64,000 nucleotides of DNA from JADLHS01 sp964594985 (GCA_964594985.1 CAZQNQ010000027.1:6181-70180); one strand, 5' to 3'. Numbered from the stretch's first letter, positions 34,186-43,370 are shown. The notes: generated from the letters alone by a model not told the origin. Numbers and translations are program-made.

Positions 34186-37100
34186 TCACGAATGTTCCCG
34201 CATCCATTCCTGACCTTCATCCGAATCGCGCAGGATGCTCACGGGGACGTTGCGAACGTGTGGACGCCCCGCGCGCTTGTCCTCATTGCGCGAGACGATG
34301 ATGAGTTGCTCGCAGAGGCCGAACGCGCCGGGGACGTTGCCGGTGCTCATGGAAAACACGCCCTGAAGATCAAGGTCTTTGATAGCCTCAATGCAATCCT
34401 TGATGCGGCCCGTGTCCATCTTCGAGAACGCTTCGTCAATCGGCACGAGCGCCAGCGAAGGATCGCGCCAGCGCGATTCGTGGCGCTTGTAAGCGCGCAG
34501 ATAACTCGCGAGGATGACGACGAAGTAAGGCGACTGGTTTTCGCCGCCGCTCATTTTGCCGCTCTGTTTGTCCACGCTGATGGGCTTGGCTGTTTCGTCG
34601 CGCTTGTCGCGAACGAGAAGGTCATAGTCGTAGTAATGCCGGTAGTCCAGCAACCGCGCCGCCTCTGGACTGTTTTGCTTTTCCACGAGCGTGCGGAGAA
34701 AATTTTCCAGCGTGTCACGCATCTGCCTATCCACGGCGGCGTAGAATAACTCGTCGCGCTGATGCTGGGCGTTGAGACTGACGAGGTCGCGCAAGTCTTT
34801 GAACGCCGGGCTGGGTTTGGCTTCGATTTCGTAGAGGTCGTTGCCAATCGGAGTCCGCAACGAGTCGTTGAGCACGGCGACCACGTTGCGAAGCTGGCGC
34901 AACGCTTGGTCAATCCGTTGCAGCACGTTGTTGCGGAAAAGATTTTCCCATCGCGCTCGTTCGGTTTTGGACTTCGCTTCGTATTCAGGAATGTTCGCGC
35001 TTTGAATCTGGGCGAGGAACGTTTCCCAAGGTTTGTTCGACGGATTTTCAGGCATCGGATCATCTTTGAACTTCCGATGCGTGAAGCCGAGTTCGCGCCG
35101 GGCGGAAACAAGTTTCTCCCAGTTGATTCCAATCTGCTTGTCCGCCTCACGCTCGAAGCGCGCAAACTCATCGGCGGCGGCATCCAAAGCTTGGAAACTG
35201 GTCACAACGTCCGTGCGCCATTCGTTCAATCGTTTGACGTGAATGGAAATGTCTCCTGCCTCCCGTTTCACACGCTCGAAAGTATTTTGTGCGGCGGTTT
35301 CGTCAGCTTTTGCTTCGCTCACCGCAGTTTCAAGGCGCTGAATCTCACCTTTCTTTTGACTGCCAATCAGTTTGAGGTGTTCCGTTTCCCAGAGTGGCAA
35401 ATCTATTCCGAGTCTGTTTAACTCACGCTCCTTGTCCTCGAAACTCGCCCGGTCAATCGCGTTGAGTTTAGTGATGTTGCCGTTTAATTCCTGCTCCTTT
35501 TGAGACAAGCCTTGCGCGCGGACGAGGTCAGCCGTCAGCGACGTGTGTTCAGGGATGAATTGCGCCGCGTGTTCCAAAATGCCTTGCACCGCGACGACCA
35601 CTGGAGCTAGGCGGCGTTCCTGTGCGTCGAAATCTTTCCACTGCGATTGTTTCAGCGCGAGTTGCTGATCCAAGCCACGCTGACCGACAAATGGAAAACC
35701 ATCGTAATGCCGTCGCCGCTCGACGAACGCGCCGCGCGCCGTGAAACCGTCCGGCAGGATCGCCTGATCGTGCTTCGCCAAATCTTCGGGCTTCTCCACG
35801 CACATCAGGTCGCCGAACAATTGGTTCACGATGACGCGGGCAACGGGATGCTCCGCGCGAAGTTTCTCCGCGAGCGATCCGGGCTTCACGGGCTTGGCGA
35901 AACGCAAAGCTTTTGCCGGATTGATCAACGATTCCTGCGGTGTGTCATTCCCCAATTCATGATAAATCTTCAACGCCTTGTCATAATTCGCCTCGCTCAC
36001 GACGACGGCAAACTTCCGCGTGAACGCCACCTCCACTGCCGCGCGCCACTTTTCGTCCATGAGTTCGCAGAGTTTGCACATCGGTTGCGCGGCACACTGG
36101 CGACCTTCTCCCGGCAACGCCTCGTTGAGCGATTGCAGCAAAAGGGTCGGGAATGGCAGATGACCCAGCTTCAAGGCGTCAATCTCCTCGCGCAACTTGC
36201 CAAGCTTCGGGCGCAACTCATCCAGCGTCTTACGAGTCGGCGCAATCGCCCGGTTCAACGCGATCTTCACTTGCTCCGCTGCTTCGGCCACGGCTTTCAA
36301 AGCCGCCTCGCTGTCGTTCGCCTCGCAGCCTTCGAGTCGCTTGATGGCAGCATCCAACACTCCAACGTCCAGTTTGTCTGCCACCGGCGCGGCCAGAACT
36401 TCGTCCCGCCACTTGCGCGCCAGACGGACACGGTTGCGGAGCGCGTCCTCCACGCGCGTGCCAACGGCGCGAAGATTTTCAATTTCAGTGACGAGAGTTT
36501 TGTTTCGTCCCTTGATAAAAAGAAAGATGTCACCGCCGGGGGAGGCTTTAATCAGATTGTTCAATTGCCCAATCTCGCTCTTGCGCTCGGCAACGAGCTT
36601 TTCCAAGACAGCGATGCGCTCCTCTTCTTTGGCAAACGCCGCCCGCTCTTTCTTCAACTGTTCTTCCTTCTCGATCGCCATTGCCGCAGCGTGGCCGTGG
36701 GTCAATTCCGCCGCCAGCCAACGGGCGACGACTTGATCGCGCTTCGCATCCGTGAATGCACCGAAGATCGAGTTGATGGCTTCAAGCCGAATCTGCTGGT
36801 CGCGCAGGTCTTTCAGATCGCCCTCGAACGCTAGAAAGCTTTTGTAGCTGGCGACCACGTTGTCCACTTCGAGCTGGTCGCCGGGCAAAACGAAATCACG
36901 GATGAAACTATCGAACGATTCGCGATTCGTGAAGGCCATCGCCTGTGGCAGCAGCCCCGCCAGCACGGCGGGATTGAAATTCAGATGCTGCTCATTCGCC
37001 ATGTCACGCAAGAACTGCTTCTGGGTTTCAAACATCCGGCCCTCGCGCTGTTTCACGATGAAGTGCCGGAACGCTGCCAGTTCCAACGGCCGTTTTTTGC

Positions 37101-37569
37101 CGTCCTCGGCACTCACCGAAAGAAAATCGTCCCGGGATACTTCACCATCGCAACAATAGGATTCGATGTGCCCTTGGTTTTCCGCCGTGTTGCGGAATTC
37201 AATCCGTAAGCCCCATGTTTCCACGCGCGGTTCTTCACCGGCTTTCGCTGGCCAGGTGAACTCGAGCGCGATGTAGCTGATCACTCCTTTGTCGCGCTGG
37301 TATTGAGGCACGCCGTTCTCCTCACGCTTGGTGTCCAGCAGGCAATAACCCTTGAGCGTGCGTTTGGAATGCCTGCCGGTGGCGGAGCGGTTGAAATGGT
37401 CGTGCGCCACGTCCGTGCCAACCAGCACCGTCATGATCAAATCCATCAGCACCGACTTGCCCGAGCCGGTAACGCCCGCGAGCAGCAGGTTTCCTTCGAC
37501 CGGCAAAGAATCATTGTAGCCATACCAGTTGACGGCGTGGAGGCGCGTGAGTTTGATTGCGCGGCTCAT
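34186..37569 (-). CDS. jetC: Wadjet SMC-like ATPase JetC
   Basis: The 1127-residue MukB/SbcC-like ATPase has Walker A AGVTGSGKS (K38) after the aromatic-rich start NWYGYNDSLPVEGN, long coiled-coil stretches on both sides of a hinge-like middle (near CAAQPMCKLC), the ABC signature SGGENQ (1007-1012) and Walker B LALVPIDEAFSKMD (D1045, E1046). JetC dimers, with JetA as kleisin and JetB as KITE-like subunit, extrude DNA loops and identify small closed circles. The ATG overlaps the jetB stop by 4 bp. Confidence 0.92.
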   Translation of the reverse strand: MSRAIKLTRLHAVNWYGYNDSLPVEGNLLLAGVTGSGKSVLMDLIMTVLVGTDVAHDHFNRSATGRHSKRTLKGYCLLDTKREENGVPQYQRDKGVISYIALEFTWPAKAGEEPRVETWGLRIEFRNTAENQGHIESYCCDGEVSRDDFLSVSAEDGKKRPLELAAFRHFIVKQREGRMFETQKQFLRDMANEQHLNFNPAVLAGLLPQAMAFTNRESFDSFIRDFVLPGDQLEVDNVVASYKSFLAFEGDLKDLRDQQIRLEAINSIFGAFTDAKRDQVVARWLAAELTHGHAAAMAIEKEEQLKKERAAFAKEEERIAVLEKLVAERKSEIGQLNNLIKASPGGDIFLFIKGRNKTLVTEIENLRAVGTRVEDALRNRVRLARKWRDEVLAAPVADKLDVGVLDAAIKRLEGCEANDSEAALKAVAEAAEQVKIALNRAIAPTRKTLDELRPKLGKLREEIDALKLGHLPFPTLLLQSLNEALPGEGRQCAAQPMCKLCELMDEKWRAAVEVAFTRKFAVVVSEANYDKALKIYHELGNDTPQESLINPAKALRFAKPVKPGSLAEKLRAEHPVARVIVNQLFGDLMCVEKPEDLAKHDQAILPDGFTARGAFVERRRHYDGFPFVGQRGLDQQLALKQSQWKDFDAQERRLAPVVVAVQGILEHAAQFIPEHTSLTADLVRAQGLSQKEQELNGNITKLNAIDRASFEDKERELNRLGIDLPLWETEHLKLIGSQKKGEIQRLETAVSEAKADETAAQNTFERVKREAGDISIHVKRLNEWRTDVVTSFQALDAAADEFARFEREADKQIGINWEKLVSARRELGFTHRKFKDDPMPENPSNKPWETFLAQIQSANIPEYEAKSKTERARWENLFRNNVLQRIDQALRQLRNVVAVLNDSLRTPIGNDLYEIEAKPSPAFKDLRDLVSLNAQHQRDELFYAAVDRQMRDTLENFLRTLVEKQNSPEAARLLDYRHYYDYDLLVRDKRDETAKPISVDKQSGKMSGGENQSPYFVVILASYLRAYKRHESRWRDPSLALVPIDEAFSKMDTGRIKDCIEAIKDLDLQGVFSMSTGNVPGAFGLCEQLIIVSRNEDKRAGRPHVRNVPVSILRDSDEGQEWMREHS

Positions 37570-38219
37570 GGCGTGTCGCCTCCTTCTTCCAATGAAGTTT
37601 CGCCAGCTTCCGCGTCCGCCGGACTGCGATGCAACTCGGCAGTTTTAAGCCAATCTTCGATACCGTTGAACTGAATGACCTTTTTCAAGGTGGGCAATAC
37701 TTCGATGCCTGACTTCTCAAACGGCTCTTCAAAATCCACACGCACGAGGTTGAACCGGCGGGCTTGCGAAAGAATTTCCCGCATCCGGCCCACGCTGGGC
37801 TGGCTTTTGAGATCGGGCAAAAGTTTTTCTTTCAGTAGTTGGTTGAGTTGCTCCACCGTGAGCCGGACTTCCGTCGCGCCGTGGTCGCGCACTTGGGTGT
37901 CGAACTCATACCAGAGCGCCAGCAATACGAGTGTCGCATCTTGTTTGAGGTTCAGCGTGAGGGATGGTTTTTGGGGAATGGCTTGCACTAGGCGGCTCTC
38001 GTGTTCGGTATGAACCGCAAGGCCGACGAGCAAGGCCATCTCGCGCAGCCAATCGGGATTCTGCCTGCACCAGTCGTATAACTTGTCCTGGCCGGGATCG
38101 AGCCCAAGAATCGAGCCGTGCGCCAGCAGTTCTTGCAACGCCTCGCTTAACCGCGCCCGATCAATGGCGTTCAGCGGCAGTAAGCTGGCAGGTGTTGAGT
38201 TTGTTGGTTCAGGAGTCAT
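37566..38219 (-). CDS. jetB: Wadjet subunit JetB (DUF4194-like, KITE-type)
   Basis: The 217-residue protein lies between jetA and jetC with ATGA overlaps at both ends. It has the winged-helix-rich character of KITE/MukE-like subunits: LVGLAVHTEHESRLVQAIP, ALWYEFDTQV, LTVEQLNQLLKEK and the second winged-helix-like segment REILSQARRFNLVRVDFEEP. The N-terminal 20 residues and the C-terminal tail are Pro/Glu/Ala-rich and probably flexible. The call rests mainly on gene order plus these motifs. Confidence 0.82.
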   Translation of the reverse strand: MTPEPTNSTPASLLPLNAIDRARLSEALQELLAHGSILGLDPGQDKLYDWCRQNPDWLREMALLVGLAVHTEHESRLVQAIPQKPSLTLNLKQDATLVLLALWYEFDTQVRDHGATEVRLTVEQLNQLLKEKLLPDLKSQPSVGRMREILSQARRFNLVRVDFEEPFEKSGIEVLPTLKKVIQFNGIEDWLKTAELHRSPADAEAGETSLEEGGDTP

Positions 38220-39667
38220 TTCTTGATGATGAAAAACTTTTCTAGACGACAGTTGAGCTTTTGGTCAAACTCGGCAATCGCAGCGTCGGTTTTCGCACGC
38301 GGCACTTCAACGCGATAGCGCGCATCTCCCGCTTCCGCGTGCAATAGCAGAGCAATCACATCAGCGAGATCATCTTCGTTTCGGATAGAAACGTCTGCGC
38401 TGGGAATCCGCGCCCCCTTGCCGCCCGCAAGTTTTTCCACCAGCCGGTTGGCTCGCGCCACCGTCAACGAATCACGCACCACCGCACCCAGTTGAGCCTT
38501 GGCCTGGTCACGCTGCCCTTCGTTCACCTCGTCATCCACCGGTGGATTATCCTCTAACGATCGGCGACGCGGCGGTTCGTAGAGTGAATCGCGCCCAGCT
38601 AACAACTTGGCGTCAGGCAGAACCAGCGATGGCAGCGAAACAAGTTCATTCAAATCACCCAGCCGATAACCGATGAACGCAGCGTTGATGTGTTCAAACG
38701 CCGCTTTCACTTGCGAACGTCTTTCACCGACGACTTCCTGCAAATAGCGCGAACGCGCCAGCGAACGGCGGGCAAATTCGGCGGTGCGCCGGTCAATTTC
38801 ATCTGCAAGCGGCTGGACGAGTTCAAGCGCCCGGGCAAGTTCGTCCAAACGATTGCGTACGCGCGCCATCGCGGTGGCTGGTTCAAGGCCGTCACGTCGC
38901 ATCACTTCATGCTGCATCTTGTGCAACAGCTCGGTATCCGTAAGCAAGGTGCGGATGCGTTCGTGTGCGTCGTCCAGACGCGCTGGAAGTTGTGAACGCA
39001 CCAGCTCCGCGTAGCAGGTACGACCAACCTGCTCGGCGTATTCATCAAAAACAACGCCATAAACTTCACCAAGTGTCGTCGCATCCCGCTGGCGTTGGGT
39101 CAGGCGTTTGAGAGATTTCTCTATGCCGCGTAATTCGCCAAGTCCCCCGCGCGCCAGTGTCAGACAGTTATCCAAATGAGCGAGCGGAGATTCAGCAAAC
39201 GCACCTTGATTTGCCAAGGCTGCACACACGCCCTGAAGTTTATCGGTGAAAATTGCGGCGTCTGGCCGGGCAATTTTTCTCAACGCCTCCAACAAAGTGA
39301 CGCCATGTGCGTCAAAGCGAACCACGCGCTCCCAGTTGGGAAGTTGTTCGTCCAATACCCAGCCGATCTCCGGTTTTGCCAGATGATCTAACACGCGCCG
39401 CGCTTTTTCCCGCAGCGACAGACCCGCAAACTGTTCTCGCACCACACTCTCAATTTCGCCCTCTTCTGGCGCAAAAGCTGGATGCTGCGCCAGCACTTCA
39501 CTCACAATGGCGAGCGCTTCTTCGCGGCTCATCCCCTCATGCCGCTCAGATGCCTCACGTTCCAAAATATCCAAGACGTCGAGATAGACCGCCGCACTTT
39601 TGCCCGCGAGTACCCGGAAGAACCCGGGATTCACTTCACGAAACAGTTGAGCAGCCAGTGAAATCAT
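38216..39667 (-). CDS. jetA: Wadjet kleisin-like subunit JetA
   Basis: The 483-residue protein is the first gene of the operon. It opens MISLAAQLFREVNPGFFRVL, then AAVYLDVLDILEREA, which fits JetA/MukF-like kleisins with an N-terminal winged helix (VVREQFAGLSLREKARRVLDHL follows) and a long helical middle (residues about 170-330). The C-terminal winged-helix-like part is near 400-483. I cannot decide the Wadjet type (I, II or III) by eye. Its stop overlaps the jetB start. Start 39667 follows a candidate promoter and dyad at 39677-39707. Confidence 0.82.
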   Translation of the reverse strand: MISLAAQLFREVNPGFFRVLAGKSAAVYLDVLDILEREASERHEGMSREEALAIVSEVLAQHPAFAPEEGEIESVVREQFAGLSLREKARRVLDHLAKPEIGWVLDEQLPNWERVVRFDAHGVTLLEALRKIARPDAAIFTDKLQGVCAALANQGAFAESPLAHLDNCLTLARGGLGELRGIEKSLKRLTQRQRDATTLGEVYGVVFDEYAEQVGRTCYAELVRSQLPARLDDAHERIRTLLTDTELLHKMQHEVMRRDGLEPATAMARVRNRLDELARALELVQPLADEIDRRTAEFARRSLARSRYLQEVVGERRSQVKAAFEHINAAFIGYRLGDLNELVSLPSLVLPDAKLLAGRDSLYEPPRRRSLEDNPPVDDEVNEGQRDQAKAQLGAVVRDSLTVARANRLVEKLAGGKGARIPSADVSIRNEDDLADVIALLLHAEAGDARYRVEVPRAKTDAAIAEFDQKLNCRLEKFFIIKK

Positions 39668-39676
39668 TTTGGTGAC

Positions 39677-39707
39677 ATTCTATCTGAACAGACGGACAAA
39701 ATCCGTC
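39677..39707 (-). promoter_or_regulatory. Candidate promoter and dyad operator of the Wadjet operon
   Basis: On the minus strand TAGAAT (39677-39682) is a good -10 hexamer placed 9 bp before the jetA ATG, so the transcript would be nearly leaderless. Immediately upstream a perfect dyad GACGGA (39691-39696) / TCCGTC (39702-39707), with 5 nt between, covers the expected -35 region. That is a likely repressor or activator site. No good -35 hexamer at standard spacing was found. Confidence 0.4.
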
Positions 39708-39791
39708 CAACCCTAAAATTTCTTAGCGGCTTCGCGGATTGATCTTCATGCCTGAATTGTGTCTGTTCCTCAGTCGTTTGAAAAGCCCACG

Positions 39792-39821
39792 AAAAAGGCG
39801 AACTCTTTTCCGTTCGCCTTT
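39792..39821 (-). terminator. Hairpin terminator after the RhuM-like gene
   Basis: aaaggcgaac (39794-39803) pairs perfectly with gttcgccttt (39812-39821) across an 8-nt loop. Read on the minus strand the stem ends in a T-run (gttcgcctttttc). It lies 20 bp past the RhuM-like stop, as expected for a rho-independent terminator. Confidence 0.65.
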
Positions 39822-39841
39822 GGTGTTTCAGCTTTGGCTGC

Positions 39842-40885
39842 TCAGTGCTTCTTCTTCCGGCTGGGCGCGGGTAGTTTCTTTAACTCTTTCACCGCCGCGT
39901 CAAAATCCTTTTCCACCTGTGACGGCTCGGCGAGTTGCGCGCGGTGGAACTTCTCGAACTCCAACTCCGCCTTCCGCGCCGCCTGCTCGTGCGAAATCTT
40001 TCCCGCGTGCTTCAGAACGTCCCGCCCGCCCAGGCGCAGAAAATCATCCAGCTTCGCAATCCAGTCCCGCATATACATCGGCTGCCGGTTCAACGCCTGC
40101 ACCTCCGCCAGTTCCAGATACGCCACCACGATCCGGTTCAGCGCATTGAGTTCTTCGGGCGACAAATAATTCTTGGCGATGACCGCCTCCGCCTTGCTCG
40201 GTTTCGCGCCCACCCAGTTCGTCATCCCTGCTTGCGGCTTCTTGGCGTTGACCCGCGCGTGGATGACCTCCGCCGCCGTCTGGCCGTGCGCTGCCCAGTG
40301 CATCTTGTTCTGCACCGTGGCGAAAAACTCCCGCGACGCCTCCACGCCCGGATCGTAGTCAATGCTCGTCGCGTAAATCTCCAGCACCTTCCGCCAAAAT
40401 TCCTTCTCCGACGACCGGATGTCGCGGATGCGCGCCAGCAATTCCTCGAAATAATTCCCGCCGCCGCGCTGTTTCAACCGTTCATCATCCATCGCGAAAC
40501 CCTTCACGATGTATTCCCGCAACCGCTGCGTGGCCCAGATGCGGAACTGCGTGCCGCGCGGCGATTTCACCCGGTAACCGACCGAGATGATGACATCAAG
40601 ATTGAAGAACTCGATCTCCCGCGTCACCTGCTTGCCACCCTCGGTTTGAACTGTTGCAGATTTTGCAACAGTTGCTTCCCGGCGCAGCTCTCCTTCGTCG
40701 AACACGTTGCTGATGTGCCGGGAGACGACCGATTTGTCCCGCTGAAACAAGTCCGCGAGTTGGTTCAACGAAAGCCACACCGTCTCGTCCTGCACCCGCA
40801 CTTGCAGCCGCGTGCGCCCATCTTCCGTCTGGTAAAAGAGGAATTCGCCGCCGGGCGCGGGCGCGGATGGAAGCAGGTCTGGCAT
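39842..40885 (-). CDS. RhuM-family protein
   Basis: The 347-residue protein starts at ATG 40885 (MPDLLPSAPAPGG); the longer frame has no plausible N-terminus. It matches the virulence RhuM family: VWLSLNQLADLFQRDKSVVSRHI (an HTH-like helix pair), EIEFFNLDVIISVGYRVKSPRGTQFRIWATQRLREYI in the middle, and EFWRKVLEIYATSIDYD plus a helical C-terminus ending in a basic PSRKKKH tail. The family is frequent in defence islands and beside restriction systems, but its biochemical role is unknown. It is next to the Wadjet operon on the same strand with its own terminator. Confidence 0.9.
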   Translation of the reverse strand: MPDLLPSAPAPGGEFLFYQTEDGRTRLQVRVQDETVWLSLNQLADLFQRDKSVVSRHISNVFDEGELRREATVAKSATVQTEGGKQVTREIEFFNLDVIISVGYRVKSPRGTQFRIWATQRLREYIVKGFAMDDERLKQRGGGNYFEELLARIRDIRSSEKEFWRKVLEIYATSIDYDPGVEASREFFATVQNKMHWAAHGQTAAEVIHARVNAKKPQAGMTNWVGAKPSKAEAVIAKNYLSPEELNALNRIVVAYLELAEVQALNRQPMYMRDWIAKLDDFLRLGGRDVLKHAGKISHEQAARKAELEFEKFHRAQLAEPSQVEKDFDAAVKELKKLPAPSRKKKH

Positions 40886-40985
40886 CGGGACGAGAATAAC
40901 GGCAGGGGCGGCGGATGCAAAGATGGGAATGGCGCGGCTATTTCGGCTCGTCATCCAAACTGGCAGAGGATTAACCTGCCGCCGC

Positions 40986-41744
40986 ATGAACCCTCCCGAG
41001 AAGCCGGACTTGCTGCTGCCGCATGGTGGTTATCGCAGGCTGCGCAGTTACAAGGTGGCGGAGGTGGTGTATGACGCCACGGTGGTATTTTGTCGGCGTT
41101 TCCATGCGGATGATCGCCGGATGACCGACCAGATGGTACAGGCGGCCCGCAGCGGCGTGCGCAACATCAGCGAGGGCAGCGGCATGGCGGCTACTTCACG
41201 CAAAACCGAGTTGAAGCTCACCAATGTGGCCCGCGCCAGCTTGAGCGATGAATTGTTTCGTGATTACGAGTCGTTTCTGCGCCAGCGCGGGTTGCGGGTC
41301 TGGCCAAAAGATTCGCGCGAGGCTCGGACGATGCGGTCGCGACTGGCGCAAGACCTTGTGCCCAATCTACCCGCCGCCCGCCCCGGCACGGTACAGTTGA
41401 CCGGTTTGTTCGGGCTGTCGGAGTTCGTGGAGAAAGCCGAGCCGGAACTGGCCGCCAACGCCATGCTCTGCGCGGTGAACCAAGCCGCCTATCTTTTGAA
41501 ACGGCAGATACAGAGCCAGGGGCGTGAGTTTCTGGAGAAGGGTGGTTTCACGGAGAAACTTTATGGCGCGCGGAAGCGGACGTTGTCGGACCGGTCTGAC
41601 CAGTCTGACAAACCGCCCGCCTGCCGAAACTGCGGGAAGCCCATGGTGCTGCGCACCGCCCGCAAAGGCACGAAAGCCGGGCAACCTTTCTGGGGCTGCT
41701 CCGGCTTTCCTGATTGCAAGGGCACTCAGCCCGCTAATTCTTAG
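40986..41744 (+). CDS. Four-helix-bundle (23S-IVP/Avd-like) protein with C-terminal topoisomerase-type zinc finger
   Basis: The 252-residue protein starts at ATG 40986 (MNPPEKPDLLLPHGGYRRL). Residues 15-105 match the S23/intervening-sequence four-helix bundle: YKVAEVVYDATVVFCRRF, TDQMVQAARSGVRNISEGSG and TELKLTNVARASLSDELFRDY. Then comes a second helical part (LSEFVEKAEPELAANAMLC, LLKRQIQSQ). The end is a C4 zinc finger of the topoisomerase I C-terminal type (CRNCGKPM ... FWGCSGFPDCKG). The fusion suggests nucleic-acid binding, but no function is known. It is divergent from the RhuM-like gene (100 bp between starts) and converges with ahcY, sharing 4 bp at the stops. Confidence 0.88.
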   Translation: MNPPEKPDLLLPHGGYRRLRSYKVAEVVYDATVVFCRRFHADDRRMTDQMVQAARSGVRNISEGSGMAATSRKTELKLTNVARASLSDELFRDYESFLRQRGLRVWPKDSREARTMRSRLAQDLVPNLPAARPGTVQLTGLFGLSEFVEKAEPELAANAMLCAVNQAAYLLKRQIQSQGREFLEKGGFTEKLYGARKRTLSDRSDQSDKPPACRNCGKPMVLRTARKGTKAGQPFWGCSGFPDCKGTQPANS

Positions 41745-43243
41745 TAGCGGTAGTGCTCCGGCTTGTAGGGGCCGTCCGCCGAGACGCCGAGGTATTCGGC
41801 TTGAGCCTTGGTCAGCTTGGTCAGCACGACGCCGATCTTTTCCAGGTGCAAGCGCGCGACTTCTTCGTCCAGCTTCTTCGGCAGGCGATAGACCGTCTTT
41901 TCGTATTTGTCCTTGTTCGCCCAGAGATCAATCTGCGCGAGCGTCTGGTTCGTGAACGAGTTGCTCATCACGAAGCTCGGATGGCCGGTGGCGCAACCGA
42001 GGTTCACGAGGCGGCCTTCGGCGAGCATATAGATGCTCTTGTTGCCGGGCAGATAGTAGCGGTCGTATTGCGGCTTGATGTTCTCGATGCGCACGCCCTT
42101 TTGCTTCTTGAGCGCGTCCACCTGGATCTCGTTGTCGAAGTGGCCGATGTTGCAGACAATGGCTTGATCCTTCATCGCCAGCATGTGCTGCACGGTGACG
42201 ATGTCGCAATTGCCGGTGGTGGTGACGTAAATGTCGCCGACGCCGAGCGTGCTCTCAATGGTGTTGACCTCGAAACCTTCCATCGCGGCTTGCAGCGCGT
42301 TGATGGGATCAATCTCGGTGACGACCACGCGCGAACCGTAAGCGCGAAGCGAATGCGCACAGCCCTTACCGACGTCGCCGTAACCGCAGACAACAGCGAC
42401 CTTGCCGGCGAGCATGACGTCGGTGGCGCGCTTGATACCGTCAGCCAACGATTCGCGACAGCCGTAGAGATTGTCGAACTTCGACTTGGTGACGGAGTCA
42501 TTCACGTTGATAGCGGGCACGAGCAACTTGCCCGCTTCCTTCATCTGATAGAGGCGATGCACGCCGGTGGTCGTTTCTTCGGAAACGCCGCGCCAATCCT
42601 TGACGATCTTCGTCCAGAGGCCGGGCTTCTCTTTCGCGAGGCGGCGGAGAAGCGCTTTCACAACGGAAACTTCGTGGCTGTCGCCCTTGGTTTCGTAGGC
42701 CCACTTGCTGCCTTTTTCCAATTCGTAACCTTTATGGATGAGCAAGGTCACGTCGCCGCCGTCATCAACGACGAGCTGCGGACCTTGGTCGCCCGGGAAC
42801 AAAATCGCCTTGAGCGTGAGCTCCCAATATTCTTCAAGCGTCTCGCCCTTCCACGCGAACACCGGCGTACCGGTTGCCGCGATGGCGGAGGCCGCGTGAT
42901 CTTGCGTGGAGAAAATGTTGCAGCTCGCCCAACGAACATTCGCGCCGATGGCGACGAGCGTCTCGATGAGGACAGCGGTCTGGATCGTCATGTGCAACGA
43001 ACCGGTGACGCGCACGCCTTTGAGCGGCTTGGATTTCGCGTACTTCTTGCGCACGGACATCAAGCCGGGCATTTCGTGCTCGGCAATCGCGATTTCCTTG
43101 CGGCCCCATTCGGCGAGGCTGAAATCACGGACGATGTAGTCTTTGCCCGCCGGCGTTTGCGCGGCGAAGGTAGCGAGATTAGGCAGCGCCGCGCTGACTT
43201 CAGCAAGGACGGCAGCGGCGGTGGATTTTTTAGCTTTAGACAT
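41741..43243 (-). CDS. ahcY: S-adenosylhomocysteine hydrolase
   Basis: The 500-residue enzyme splits S-adenosylhomocysteine into adenosine and homocysteine, with bound NAD, closing the methylation cycle. Visible features are SLHMTIQTAVLIETL (substrate site), the long-form insert at about 150-215 found in many bacterial enzymes, GYGDVGKG (287-294, NAD fold), the GNCDIV/HFDNEI region and the C-terminal motif SADGPYKPEHYRY. Full length. It is downstream of metK on the same strand, separated by a palindromic repeat. The pairing makes sense as synthesis and recycling of the SAM cycle. Confidence 0.97.
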   Translation of the reverse strand: MSKAKKSTAAAVLAEVSAALPNLATFAAQTPAGKDYIVRDFSLAEWGRKEIAIAEHEMPGLMSVRKKYAKSKPLKGVRVTGSLHMTIQTAVLIETLVAIGANVRWASCNIFSTQDHAASAIAATGTPVFAWKGETLEEYWELTLKAILFPGDQGPQLVVDDGGDVTLLIHKGYELEKGSKWAYETKGDSHEVSVVKALLRRLAKEKPGLWTKIVKDWRGVSEETTTGVHRLYQMKEAGKLLVPAINVNDSVTKSKFDNLYGCRESLADGIKRATDVMLAGKVAVVCGYGDVGKGCAHSLRAYGSRVVVTEIDPINALQAAMEGFEVNTIESTLGVGDIYVTTTGNCDIVTVQHMLAMKDQAIVCNIGHFDNEIQVDALKKQKGVRIENIKPQYDRYYLPGNKSIYMLAEGRLVNLGCATGHPSFVMSNSFTNQTLAQIDLWANKDKYEKTVYRLPKKLDEEVARLHLEKIGVVLTKLTKAQAEYLGVSADGPYKPEHYRY

Positions 43244-43301
43244 AATTTTGAAATTTGGTGGGAGGTTTAGTGCGGTGAGTTAATTCTGGCGCGAACGAAT
43301 T

Positions 43302-43364
43302 CCCCTCACCCGGCCTGTCGGCCACCCTCTCCCCATCGGATGGGGAGAGGGACGGGGTGAGGGG
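43302..43364. repeat. Palindromic repeat family C between metK and ahcY
   Basis: Outer arms cccctcacc (43302-43310) and ggtgagggg (43356-43364) enclose a strong inner hairpin around ccctctccccatcggatggg. The same family occurs as an inverted pair inside hrpA (23399-23538). It may cause partial termination or RNA processing between metK and ahcY. Confidence 0.88.
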
Positions 43365-43370
43365 TTTTCT

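Noticed and set aside
40986..41744. Diversity-generating retroelement, suggested by the Avd-like four-helix bundle.
   Set aside because: No reverse transcriptase gene, no template/variable repeat pair, and the bundle is fused to a zinc finger, which is a different protein class.
41753..43270. 505-codon plus-strand frame opposite ahcY.
   Set aside because: It mirrors the highly conserved ahcY gene; the product is Arg/Val/His-rich with no domain. Long antisense frames are common in GC-rich genes.
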